NCBI GenBank assembly: GCA_031287655.1
Contig: JAITSR010000325.1
Span: 1-7,339 of the forward strand
Direction of reading: 5' to 3'
DNA length: 7,339 nt
From: Clostridiales bacterium
Lineage (GTDB): Bacteria > Bacillota > Clostridia > WRLR01
Positions 1-6,452 of this stretch are shown in pieces (position 1 is the first letter of the stretch; each line of letters begins with the position of its first letter). Below the pieces are notes generated by a model. It searched no databases, was not told the origin of the DNA, and saw only the letters and a list, made by a program, of their open reading frames with translations. Position numbers and translations under genes: made by a program.

Positions 1-23
1 TTGTAAAATATATCCAGTATTGT

Positions 24-2057
24 ATGACGGTATCATTTTGCTTAGCAATCGGCATTTTTTTGAAAGGATGGAATCATTATGAAAAAAGTGGGGTAAGAAA
101 ATTCTTTATCGCTTTAATACAATCTTTCTTTGCTGTCATGCTAGTTCCTACGCTCACGGCCATTATCCTGTCTGTTACCATTGTCAATATGGTCGGACAA
201 AAAACCAGAGATTTTCAGAACAGGATGTGCCAAGACGTTTACGATGAAATGTCCGATATCTTCTATGGAGCAAAAAGCAGGATACAAAGTTTGGCTCGGA
301 ATGATTTGCTTTTCCAGTATGCGTCTTCCGGCAAAAGGAATTATTATGATGAGTATAAAATCAGAGAGTCCCTGAATAATTCTTTATTTGGTACTGCGCA
401 ATCGATACAGAGCATATATCTGTACCTGCCCCAATATGACTATATCATTTCCGATCAAAAAGGAGCGTTTTCATCCGCTTTTTTTAAGGGAAGTCGAATG
501 GAAGACCAATACAATGAGTGGATGTCTTATATCTCGGCCTCAAACCCATATCCTCGGATTTACTATGTGCTGGATCACTCGGATGGTTCGGGCATATCGC
601 CATATGTTTTGATCGTATATGATGTTACGCGCGCGCCCACAGGCGGCACGCTAATTATCGAGCTCAATCTGAATCCCATCTATCGCTCTATGACTGCCTT
701 GGCGGACGACGAGATATACGCTTTTGCTTACAGCGGGGACAAGACTCTTTTAAGCACAGTGCCGGAAACACTCCATCAGGAATTGATAGGCTACGCGCAG
801 CGTACTTCTTTAAGCGTCGGCAGCCCTTACAATTCCACTGCTTCGATCCATTGGTCTTCCGGTCAGGGAGAATCCTTTAACCTGCGGCACAGGTTTATTG
901 AACATAGCAATATCAATCTGGTTTTTGCCGTGGCCGTAAATGCCGGCGGCTTGCGCTTCGCCAAAAACCTATCTATCTTTGCACTCATTTTCAGCGTAAC
1001 CGTTACGACAATCATGGTTATTTTGATAGCCATTCAGAGAACAAACCCCATCACAAAGATTTTCGAGCTTCTCTCCGGCGACGACGAAAATTTGCAAATG
1101 CTGACCCTTGAAAACTCGATTGAGACCTATGTAGACAGACATCATAAAATGCAGGCTCTCTTTCATACCTATGCCACTGACTTCCGGGACGCCTACTTCA
1201 ACAAGCTGCTGAGCGGACAAATCGCACCCAACGCGCAGATACAGCAATATGTGTTCCGATTGTACAATGTGGAGATAAAGGGGCATTCGATATGCGCCGC
1301 CATTTTTATCCTAGAGGATACAAACAAGGGATCATCAAACGACAGTCGGGCTGTTGCGGCATACAGGGAAAGCGGCGATGCCTCAGATACTTCAACCGCG
1401 CAGGACGTGATTCAAACAATTTTAGAGGCGCAGGCAAGAATGTCTGGTTACTCCTGTTATTTTGTATCCTCGGAGGAACTGAACCAGTTTTCCTGTATTG
1501 TTTGTAAAAATCCCGAAAATCCCAGCGATGCCAACGCGGCGGATGATTTCAGCGCACTGTTTTGCAGCGCTGAAGAAAAAATAAGACAATCTGCGACGCT
1601 TCCTTTTCATTTCTTTGTAGGTAAAACGGTTTCGGATGTACTTCATATCCATGACAGTTACACGGACGCAATCCAACAGATTGCGCAATATGAAAAGAAC
1701 ACAGAACGCGAGTGGGTGAAGCAAAAATCTAAGCTGGCAGAGAACTGCATAAAACTGATACAAACCCAGTATCAGGATGCGAACATGAGTCTTTCCGGTA
1801 TATCGGAGCAGCTTTCTGTATCTTCGACTTACCTTTCACGTACATTTAAAGAAGAAGTAGGTATTGGCTTGCTGGATTATATACATCAGTACCGTATTTT
1901 AGTAGCCAAGCAAATCATAGAGACAAATCCAAATGTTCTTGTGAAAGATGTGGCCGAACTGGTTGGCTTCAGCAATGCAGCCACGCTGATACGAGTCTTT
2001 AAAAAGTTGGAGGGTGTTACGCCCGGTGAATATGAAAAGACAATGATCAACCGGTGA
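24..2057 (+). CDS. Membrane-anchored AraC-family transcriptional regulator (YesN/sensor type)
   Basis: One-component regulator that probably senses an extracellular ligand (often a carbohydrate in this family) and controls nearby transport or catabolic genes. Numbering from the ATG at 24, a hydrophobic helix spans about residues 27-56, an extracytoplasmic sensor region about 57-313, a second helix about 314-340 (SIFALIFSVTVTTIMVILIA), a cytoplasmic linker about 341-569, and a C-terminal AraC DNA-binding domain about 570-677. The two helix-turn-helix units are visible: LSGISEQLSVSSTYLSRTFK from about 589, and VKDVAELVGFSNAATLIRVF from about 640, ending with the family signature VTPGEY. At 677 residues it is slightly short for the class, mostly in the sensor. 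The first about 22 residues look like translated leader sequence, and the ATG at 24 has no ribosome binding site. The best start signal is the ATG at 79, which is out of frame by one base. Family call is secure; start and functional integrity are uncertain. The genes it controls probably lie left of the window. Confidence 0.85.
   Translation: MTVSFCLAIGIFLKGWNHYEKSGVRKFFIALIQSFFAVMLVPTLTAIILSVTIVNMVGQKTRDFQNRMCQDVYDEMSDIFYGAKSRIQSLARNDLLFQYASSGKRNYYDEYKIRESLNNSLFGTAQSIQSIYLYLPQYDYIISDQKGAFSSAFFKGSRMEDQYNEWMSYISASNPYPRIYYVLDHSDGSGISPYVLIVYDVTRAPTGGTLIIELNLNPIYRSMTALADDEIYAFAYSGDKTLLSTVPETLHQELIGYAQRTSLSVGSPYNSTASIHWSSGQGESFNLRHRFIEHSNINLVFAVAVNAGGLRFAKNLSIFALIFSVTVTTIMVILIAIQRTNPITKIFELLSGDDENLQMLTLENSIETYVDRHHKMQALFHTYATDFRDAYFNKLLSGQIAPNAQIQQYVFRLYNVEIKGHSICAAIFILEDTNKGSSNDSRAVAAYRESGDASDTSTAQDVIQTILEAQARMSGYSCYFVSSEELNQFSCIVCKNPENPSDANAADDFSALFCSAEEKIRQSATLPFHFFVGKTVSDVLHIHDSYTDAIQQIAQYEKNTEREWVKQKSKLAENCIKLIQTQYQDANMSLSGISEQLSVSSTYLSRTFKEEVGIGLLDYIHQYRILVAKQIIETNPNVLVKDVAELVGFSNAATLIRVFKKLEGVTPGEYEKTMINR
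63..68 (+). promoter_or_regulatory. Shine-Dalgarno site AAAGGA ahead of the ATG at 79
   Basis: AAAGGA lies 10 bases before an ATG at 79-81. Translation from there reads M-K-K-V-G and hits TAA at 94-96. One extra base in the A6 tract (82-87) or the G4 tract (90-93) would join this start to the AraC frame as M-K-K-(V/S)-G-V-R-K-F-F, a normal-looking cytoplasmic N-terminus before the first membrane helix. This site therefore bears on where the AraC gene really starts. Confidence 0.5.
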
Positions 2058-2066
2058 TACTTTTTA

Positions 2067-2135
2067 GGCTGCCCATTTTTGCAAGATGCGTCAGGAGATG
2101 GCATACGCCAAAAAAACCTGAACAAAAAGGCAGCC
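2067..2135. repeat. Imperfect inverted repeat just after the AraC gene
   Basis: GGCTGCC (2067-2073) pairs with GGCAGCC (2129-2135), and the pairing continues inward as TTTTTG (2076-2081) with CAAAAA (2123-2128) across a two-base bulge. The loop of about 41 bases contains a small TGGC-ATAC-GCCA palindrome. It begins 9 bases after the AraC stop, so it could be a weak transcription-stop structure or the end of a decayed element. No U-tract follows the right arm. Confidence 0.35.
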
Positions 2136-2359
2136 GCAACAAAACTCACAGAACGATTCCACTGGGCATTCCCTGTCTCTTGTAGTATTCTCTCAGCAAG
2201 TTCACGAAAGGCCAATCCCCCATCCGCCATGTGTCCGTCACTGTTAGCATACCCTCGCTAAGTCAGTGCGATCAGACAGCTTCCACAGGATACGATGGAA
2301 AAGTGACCTTCCAAGAACCCTCGCGCCACCATTGAACCACCACAGGATTCCAACATTCT

Positions 2360-2407
2360 GATGTTTATTCCGTCGTTTATACCGATGCTTATTCCGATGC
2401 TTTTCTC
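2360..2407. repeat. Four degenerate 12-base tandem units
   Basis: The units are GATGTTTATTCC (2360-2371), GTCGTTTATACC (2372-2383), GATGCTTATTCC (2384-2395) and GATGCTTTTCTC (2396-2407). Read on the minus strand they encode the four-residue repeats EKSI, GISI, GIND and GINI, in the same frame as the AlbA_2 gene that ends at 2465. Short four-residue repeats of this kind are typical of the linker before the winged helix in AlbA_2/ATP-binding proteins, so this may be a relic of such a linker. Confidence 0.6.
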
Positions 2408-2464
2408 CTCATTGGCAGCGGCGTAGAAAAGAGTGTAGAGGGATATTACGCAGGTGATCCTCGA

Positions 2465-3892
2465 TTATTTTACAATCCAAGTCCCGTTTCGCTTAGCGCC
2501 CTCACGTTCAAGCAACCCTTTTTCTTTCAGCGTGGCAATATCCGATTTAACACTTCGGGGCGACCTGCCGATTGCCGTCGCGATTGCGCTTTGTGTTGCG
2601 TTTGGATTATCTCTGAGAAAATTCAAAACCGCCATTTCAGTTAAAGGGCAATTTATTGTGCAATTCATTGTGCAATTATTGCCCTTTGATTGCCCTTTAA
2701 CAGTTTCCGCGTCAAAGGAATATTCATCATCGAGCGGTACAATAATCCGAAACACGTCGCCGTCGATCAGTTCCGGATCTTTGCCTGAATAGCGGCGACC
2801 ATACTTATACAGATTCCTTACGCCGGAACCGAGTTCGTCCGCATATCCGATATTGCGAAAGAACGCTGCGATAATCGGATTCTTCGGGTTCGGCTGAAGA
2901 TTCTCCGGCGTAATCGCGCCGTCTTTATCAGCACGGTTCGCGTTTTCGGTAAACATTTGGTCGCGTCCGATGATAAATTTTGCGATAAACGAACTTGTAA
3001 ACTCACGGTGCATCAGAGTATTTACAAGCATCTCACGCGAAATTTTGCTGCGAAGATTGACACGAACATCGTCCTCAAGATAAAACTTGTCCCAAAGATG
3101 TTTCTCCGCAAAGCCCATAAGCAAGTCGTAGCTCTCAACGAGATTCGTCTCAACGATAAGGCGGTCGTCATAGCGGTCGAGATTCACCTTGCGGAGAAGC
3201 GCGTCGGTGCGATATGTCGGGCTCACGTTTTTGATAACCTCATCACGCCCCAACAGCATTATTGCCGCGAGGTTATAGCCTTTTTGACCTGTTTCCAAAT
3301 CCTCGCCTAACAGTCCGGCGCTTTGGAGCAAGTCATCGTCGGAGAGGTTTTTCCACGGGTGCTTGTCGTCGCGGTTCACAGCCATTTGGCGGATACGCGG
3401 GAGCAAATCAAGTCGAAAGTGCTTTTTTGTAACGTATGGGTAAACTTTCTTCTCGGTGTAAATCTTTTGCTTGCGGATAAACATTTGCGCCGTCTGTCCT
3501 GTTGCCGTGACTTTCACATCGGCGTCGTCCACTCTGTCAAAAATCACTTTTTTGCAGGTATGGACTTCGGCGGACGGGTGAATGTGAATATGGATAAGCG
3601 TCTTGCCTTCATATTCTATTATCTTAGGCGAAAGATAAACGGTCGGACTGATAATATCCGGATTGTTAATTGTCGAGATGAAGTTCTTCACCATATCAGG
3701 GGCGGCTTTCGGCGGCAGCCCGATAACCTCGCCGTCGTCCTCCACGCCAAGGTAAATGTCGCCGCCGAAACGATTGAGAAATGAACATACGGTTTCGTAT
3801 GTGTCCGCGCTGATGCCGTTGCCGCAACGCTTGAACTCAACCGCGACCGTTTCGCCGATTGAGAGGATATTGTGTAATCCATTGGTAGGCAC
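2465..3892 (-). CDS. AlbA_2 domain / ATP-binding protein with C-terminal winged helix
   Basis: Member of the large 'putative DNA-binding / ATP-binding protein' family (AlbA_2 domain followed by the HATPase_c_4-type region), often annotated as a transcriptional regulator or RecG-like; the true role is not settled. Residues about 12-140 form the AlbA_2 domain (ETVAVEFKR, then FLNRFGGDIYLGVEDDGEVI). Residues about 285-390 carry the conserved C-terminal block (REMLVNTLMHREFTSSF, NPKNPIIAAFFRNIGYADEL, GSGVRNLYKY, GDVFRIIVPLDDEYSF). A cysteine/asparagine-rich linker (about 398-417) leads to a winged helix at 418-475 (NATQSAIATAIGRSPRSVKS). The 475-residue length is normal and all blocks are present, so it looks intact. 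The start is GTG at 3892, with GAAGGA nine bases upstream and an in-frame TGA at 3898-3896, so it cannot start much earlier. It follows the XRE stub and the glycolytic genes on the same strand, with no terminator visible between. Confidence 0.85.
   Translation of the reverse strand: MPTNGLHNILSIGETVAVEFKRCGNGISADTYETVCSFLNRFGGDIYLGVEDDGEVIGLPPKAAPDMVKNFISTINNPDIISPTVYLSPKIIEYEGKTLIHIHIHPSAEVHTCKKVIFDRVDDADVKVTATGQTAQMFIRKQKIYTEKKVYPYVTKKHFRLDLLPRIRQMAVNRDDKHPWKNLSDDDLLQSAGLLGEDLETGQKGYNLAAIMLLGRDEVIKNVSPTYRTDALLRKVNLDRYDDRLIVETNLVESYDLLMGFAEKHLWDKFYLEDDVRVNLRSKISREMLVNTLMHREFTSSFIAKFIIGRDQMFTENANRADKDGAITPENLQPNPKNPIIAAFFRNIGYADELGSGVRNLYKYGRRYSGKDPELIDGDVFRIIVPLDDEYSFDAETVKGQSKGNNCTMNCTINCPLTEMAVLNFLRDNPNATQSAIATAIGRSPRSVKSDIATLKEKGLLEREGAKRNGTWIVK
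2641..2700. repeat. Nested inverted and tandem repeats inside the AlbA_2 gene linker
   Basis: TTAAAGGGCAAT (2641-2652) and ATTGCCCTTTAA (2689-2700) form a perfect 12-base inverted repeat. A second copy of the right arm, with one change, sits directly beside it (2678-2689). The loop contains ATTGTGCAATT twice (2655-2665 and 2667-2677), a 12-base period. On the minus strand this encodes the linker around residues 398-418, with a repeated Asn-Cys-Thr-(Met/Ile) unit. Confidence 0.75.
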
Positions 3893-3894
3893 GA

Positions 3895-3978
3895 TTCATT
3901 TTCCTTCTTCGGCTCGTCCGATTCCATAATATCATCGTAATCACAGTCGAGCACGCGACTGATTTTTCCGAGTAAACT
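3895..3978 (-). pseudogene. C-terminal stub of an XRE-type helix-turn-helix regulator
   Basis: The minus strand reads LLGKISRVLDCDYDDIME followed by SDEPKKENE. This is the typical last helix and tail of small Cro/C1-type (XRE, HTH_26-like) regulators, which end in patterns such as L-x-K-I-x-x-x-L-x-C-x-x-x-D-I-M-E. The DNA-binding half is missing: upstream, after two codons (Arg-Pro), the frame meets the gpmI stop codon. The frame has no stop at the expected place and runs on into the AlbA_2 gene to about 3688, where the translation is meaningless, so even the 3' end may be damaged. Small XRE genes commonly precede AlbA_2 genes, so the stub and the AlbA_2 gene were probably transferred together. 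The call rests on a short match. Confidence 0.6.
3902..3907 (-). promoter_or_regulatory. Shine-Dalgarno site GAAGGA for the AlbA_2 gene
   Basis: GAAGGA on the minus strand lies nine bases before the GTG at 3892-3890 and supports that start. An ATG at 3899-3897, close behind this site, opens another frame that gives no recognisable protein. Confidence 0.55.
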
Positions 3979-3984
3979 TGGCCG

Positions 3985-5712
3985 TCAGCGGGGGAGAATG
4001 ATCGGGGCGTCCCAGCCGGGGAGCGGTTCAAAGCCGAGCAGCGTCGCGACCGTCGACGCGAGGTTGGAGAGGCCGAACGCGGGCGCGGAGTCGGAGCCGC
4101 CGGAGGCGCTGCTGCCTCCGGAGCCGCTTTCGAGGGCGGCGGGGGAGAGGGCGTAGGCCGCCGGGTTTGCGTTGTCGTAGAAGATACACGGCACGGGGTT
4201 CAGCGTGTGGCTCGTCTTTGCCTTCAGGCTGCCGTCCTTGTTCTTCGCGGGCGCGCCCGTCTTTTTGTCGAGTTCGTACATCTCGTCCGCGTTGCCGTGG
4301 TCCGCCGTGATGATCGCCATGCCGCCGAGCTCGTCGATTACGGGCAGCAGGCGCGCGAGGCAGAGGTCGACGGTCTCGACCGCGATCCGCGTCGCAAGGA
4401 AGTCGCCCGTGTGCCCGACCATATCTCCGTTCGCGAAGTTGACGCGCGCAAACGCGTAGCCGCCCGTGCGGAGCTCGGAAATCAGGGCGTCGGTCGCCTC
4501 GGCCGCCTTCATCCACGGCCTCTGCTCAAAGGGGATCACATCCGATGGGACCTCGATATATGTCTCGAGTCTCTCGTCAAACTTGCCGCTCCGGTTGCCG
4601 TTCCAAAAGTAGGTCACATGCCCGAACTTCTGCGTTTCTGAGATCGCGAGCTGCCGCACGCCCGAGGCGCACAGATGCTCGCCGAGCGTGTCGCGGATCT
4701 CCGGCGGGCTCACAAGGTACTTTTGGGGGATATGGAGGTCGCCGTCGTATTCGAGCATCCCGGCGTAGGCGACGTCCGGGAGCGGGCCGCGGCCGAACTT
4801 TGTAAACTCCCTGTCCGTGAACGCGCGGCTGATTTCGATCGCGCGGTCGCCGCGGAAGTTGTAAAAGATCACGGAGTCGCCGTCTGTGATCGGCCCTATT
4901 GGCGTCTCGCCGTCCGCGACGACAAACGGCGGCAGGTCCTGATCGATCACCTTCGCCTCGGAGCGGAACGTCTCGATCGCGGCCTTCGCGCTCGGGAACT
5001 TTCGGCCCTCCGCCCGCACATGCGTTTGCCAGCCGAGCTCGACCATGCCCCAGTTCGCCTCATAGCGGTCCATCGTGATCTTCATGCGGCCGCCGCCGCT
5101 CGCGATCCGCGCCGAGAAGCCGCCGTCCGCCGAAACCTCGGCGAGGAAGCGTTCAAACGGTTCGACGTATTCGAGAGCGGACGTCTCGCCGACGTCGCGG
5201 CCATCGAGCAAAATGTGGACGCGGACGCGTTTGACGCCGTCCGCTTTGGCCCGGACGATCATCGCCTTTAAGTGGTCGATGTGCGAGTGGACATTGCCGT
5301 CCGAGAACAGGCCGATGAAATGCAGGACGCCGACGCCCGCGGGAGCGGAGGGCGCCCCGGCGCCCCCGCCCCCGCAGCGCGCCGTGAGCTCTTTCCAGAC
5401 GGCGCTCTCGAACATCTTTCCGGTTTCGATCGCGCTGTTTACGAGCATCGCGCCCTGCTCATACACCTTGCCCGCGCCCATCGCGTTGTGCCCGACCTCG
5501 GAGTTGCCCATGTCCTCGTCGGACGGCAGGCCGACCGCCTTTCCGTGCGCCTTTAGGCGCGTGTTCGGATACGTTGCGAACAGGCGGTCGAGCGTCGGCG
5601 TATACGCCTGTTTTACGGCGTTGCCCGCTTCGCGTCCGCAGAGTCCGACGCCGTCCATCACGACGACGAGCACGGGGCCGCGATACTTTGGAAACGCGGT
5701 TTTTTTAAGCAT
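3985..5712 (-). CDS. gpmI: 2,3-bisphosphoglycerate-independent phosphoglycerate mutase, plant-type long form
   Basis: Cytoplasmic, metal-dependent enzyme of lower glycolysis and gluconeogenesis that interconverts 3- and 2-phosphoglycerate. It belongs to the alkaline-phosphatase fold. Visible active-site features are the metal-binding Asp20 (VVVMDGVG), the phosphorylated Ser71 in DMGNSEVGHNAMGAG, the SDGNVHSH block (about 137-144), GRDVGE, NFRGDRAIE, NGDMVGHTGD and ADHGNADEM. The sequences NSEVGHNA, YLVSPPEI, FGHVTYFWNGNRSG and the GLSNLASTVATLLGF tail match the long form known from plants and trypanosomatids, not the roughly 510-residue Bacillus form. At 575 residues it exceeds the usual 550-560 because of Gly/Ser/Ala-rich insertions near 113-127 and 527-546. 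The ATG at 5712 overlaps the tpiA stop by 8 bases and has GAGGT eight bases upstream, inside tpiA, which suggests translational coupling. Enolase, the usual next gene, is absent. Confidence 0.96.
   Translation of the reverse strand: MLKKTAFPKYRGPVLVVVMDGVGLCGREAGNAVKQAYTPTLDRLFATYPNTRLKAHGKAVGLPSDEDMGNSEVGHNAMGAGKVYEQGAMLVNSAIETGKMFESAVWKELTARCGGGGAGAPSAPAGVGVLHFIGLFSDGNVHSHIDHLKAMIVRAKADGVKRVRVHILLDGRDVGETSALEYVEPFERFLAEVSADGGFSARIASGGGRMKITMDRYEANWGMVELGWQTHVRAEGRKFPSAKAAIETFRSEAKVIDQDLPPFVVADGETPIGPITDGDSVIFYNFRGDRAIEISRAFTDREFTKFGRGPLPDVAYAGMLEYDGDLHIPQKYLVSPPEIRDTLGEHLCASGVRQLAISETQKFGHVTYFWNGNRSGKFDERLETYIEVPSDVIPFEQRPWMKAAEATDALISELRTGGYAFARVNFANGDMVGHTGDFLATRIAVETVDLCLARLLPVIDELGGMAIITADHGNADEMYELDKKTGAPAKNKDGSLKAKTSHTLNPVPCIFYDNANPAAYALSPAALESGSGGSSASGGSDSAPAFGLSNLASTVATLLGFEPLPGWDAPIILPR
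4092..4127. repeat. GC-rich direct and inverted repeats in the gpmI insertion
   Basis: CGGAGCCGC occurs at 4092-4100 and again at 4119-4127. Between and across these copies, CCGGAGGC (4100-4107) and GCCTCCGG (4114-4121) form a perfect 8-base hairpin with a 6-base loop. The block encodes the Ser/Gly-rich insertion near residues 527-546 of the phosphoglycerate mutase and looks like local duplication in GC-rich DNA. Confidence 0.7.
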
Positions 5713-6448
5713 TCGCGATTACCTCAAAGTCGGCCGCCTTCAGGCTTGCGCCGCCGACGAGCCCGCCGTTGATGTCCGGCATCGCGAACAACTCCTTCGC
5801 GTTCGCGGCGGTCACGCTGCCGCCGTACTGGATGTTCACCTTTGCCGCCGCCTCCTTGGAATAGAGCTCGGCGAGCAGCTCCCGGATGATGTGGCAGACC
5901 TCGTTCGCCTGTTCGTTCGTCGCAGTCTTGCCCGTGCCGATCGCCCAGATCGGCTCATACGCGATCACGAGCTTGGATGCCGTCAGCGCATCCTGCGTGA
6001 TGCCGAGCAGCGCGATCTTTGTCTGGCGGCGGATGACCTCGGGCGTGACGCCCTGTTCGCGTTCCTCGAGCGACTCGCCGACGCACACGATCGGGATCAG
6101 CTTTGCCGCGAGCGCGGTGTGGACTTTTTTGTTCACGGTGACATCCGTCTCGCCGAAATACTGGCGGCGCTCCGAGTGGCCGATGATCACATATTCGACG
6201 CCGATGTCACGCAGCATGTCCGCGGCGACCTCGCCCGTGTACGCGCCCTTCGCCTCAAAGTGCAGATTTTGCGCCGCGACCTTGATGTTCGTGCCCTTGA
6301 GCGCGTCGACGACGCCCGCGAGCGCGACAAACGGCACGCCGACGACGACGTCCGATTTTGCGCCTGCGAGCCGCGGGATCAACTCCTTCACAAAGGCGAC
6401 GGCCTCGGACGGGGTTTTGTTCATTTTCCAATTGCCTGCGACAATCAT
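5705..6448 (-). CDS. tpiA: Triosephosphate isomerase
   Basis: TIM-barrel enzyme interconverting dihydroxyacetone phosphate and glyceraldehyde 3-phosphate in the cytoplasm. All catalytic residues are visible, numbered from the start chosen here: Lys8 in AGNWKMN, His91 in IIGHSERR, and Glu165 in AYEPIWAIGTGKT, the last followed by the flexible active-site loop. The phosphate-binding segments INIQYGGSV-like (VNIQYGGSV) and GGLVGGASL near the C-terminus are also present. With 247 residues it has the usual length. I chose the ATG at 6448 and not the in-frame ATG at 6460, because the upstream ATG is part of the strong GGAGGT ribosome binding site that serves 6448, and the protein then begins MIVAGNWKMN as usual for the family. 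The gene lies 30 bases after pgk and overlaps gpmI by 8 bases. Confidence 0.97.
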   Translation of the reverse strand: MIVAGNWKMNKTPSEAVAFVKELIPRLAGAKSDVVVGVPFVALAGVVDALKGTNIKVAAQNLHFEAKGAYTGEVAADMLRDIGVEYVIIGHSERRQYFGETDVTVNKKVHTALAAKLIPIVCVGESLEEREQGVTPEVIRRQTKIALLGITQDALTASKLVIAYEPIWAIGTGKTATNEQANEVCHIIRELLAELYSKEAAAKVNIQYGGSVTAANAKELFAMPDINGGLVGGASLKAADFEVIANA

Positions 6449-6452
6449 AATG

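Larger units (their letters stand above)
2058..2464. other. Convergent intergenic gap, no convincing gene
   Basis: This gap separates the 3' ends of two convergent genes. I find no RNA gene and no clear bidirectional terminator with a U-tract. It holds an imperfect inverted repeat (2067-2135) and a run of degenerate 12-base tandem units (2360-2407). On the minus strand the frame of the neighbouring AlbA_2 gene stays open for 68 codons after its stop (2467-2465), up to a TAG at 2260-2258. It then stays open again into the AraC gene. The translation matches no family I recognise, so I treat the stretch as decayed or non-coding sequence. Confidence 0.5.

Noticed and set aside
1..28. Possible promoter TTGTAA (1-6) and TATGAC (23-28), 16 bases apart, ahead of the AraC gene
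   Set aside because: Each hexamer matches the consensus at only four of six positions, in AT-rich DNA at the window edge, so it is too weak to annotate. It would fit a start at 79 better than one at 24.
1886..2230. Minus-strand open frame beginning MADGGLAFREL in the gap and running into the AraC gene
   Set aside because: About half of it overlaps the conserved AraC DNA-binding domain antisense, there is no clear ribosome binding site, and I recognise no family. It is noted only as part of the open frame beyond the AlbA_2 stop.
2079..2261. Small plus-strand open frame in the convergent gap
   Set aside because: It has 60 codons, no good start signal and no recognisable motif, and it sits over the inverted repeat.
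2058..3984. A new defence or mobile system around the AlbA_2 gene
   Set aside because: There is one intact gene, one regulator stub and no nuclease, transposase, integrase, attachment repeats or second effector in the window. The evidence does not support a multi-gene system.
4207..5556. Several plus-strand open frames opposite gpmI
   Set aside because: They are shadows of gpmI codon bias (Arg/Ala/Val-rich, no motifs). The minus-strand enzyme accounts for the whole stretch.
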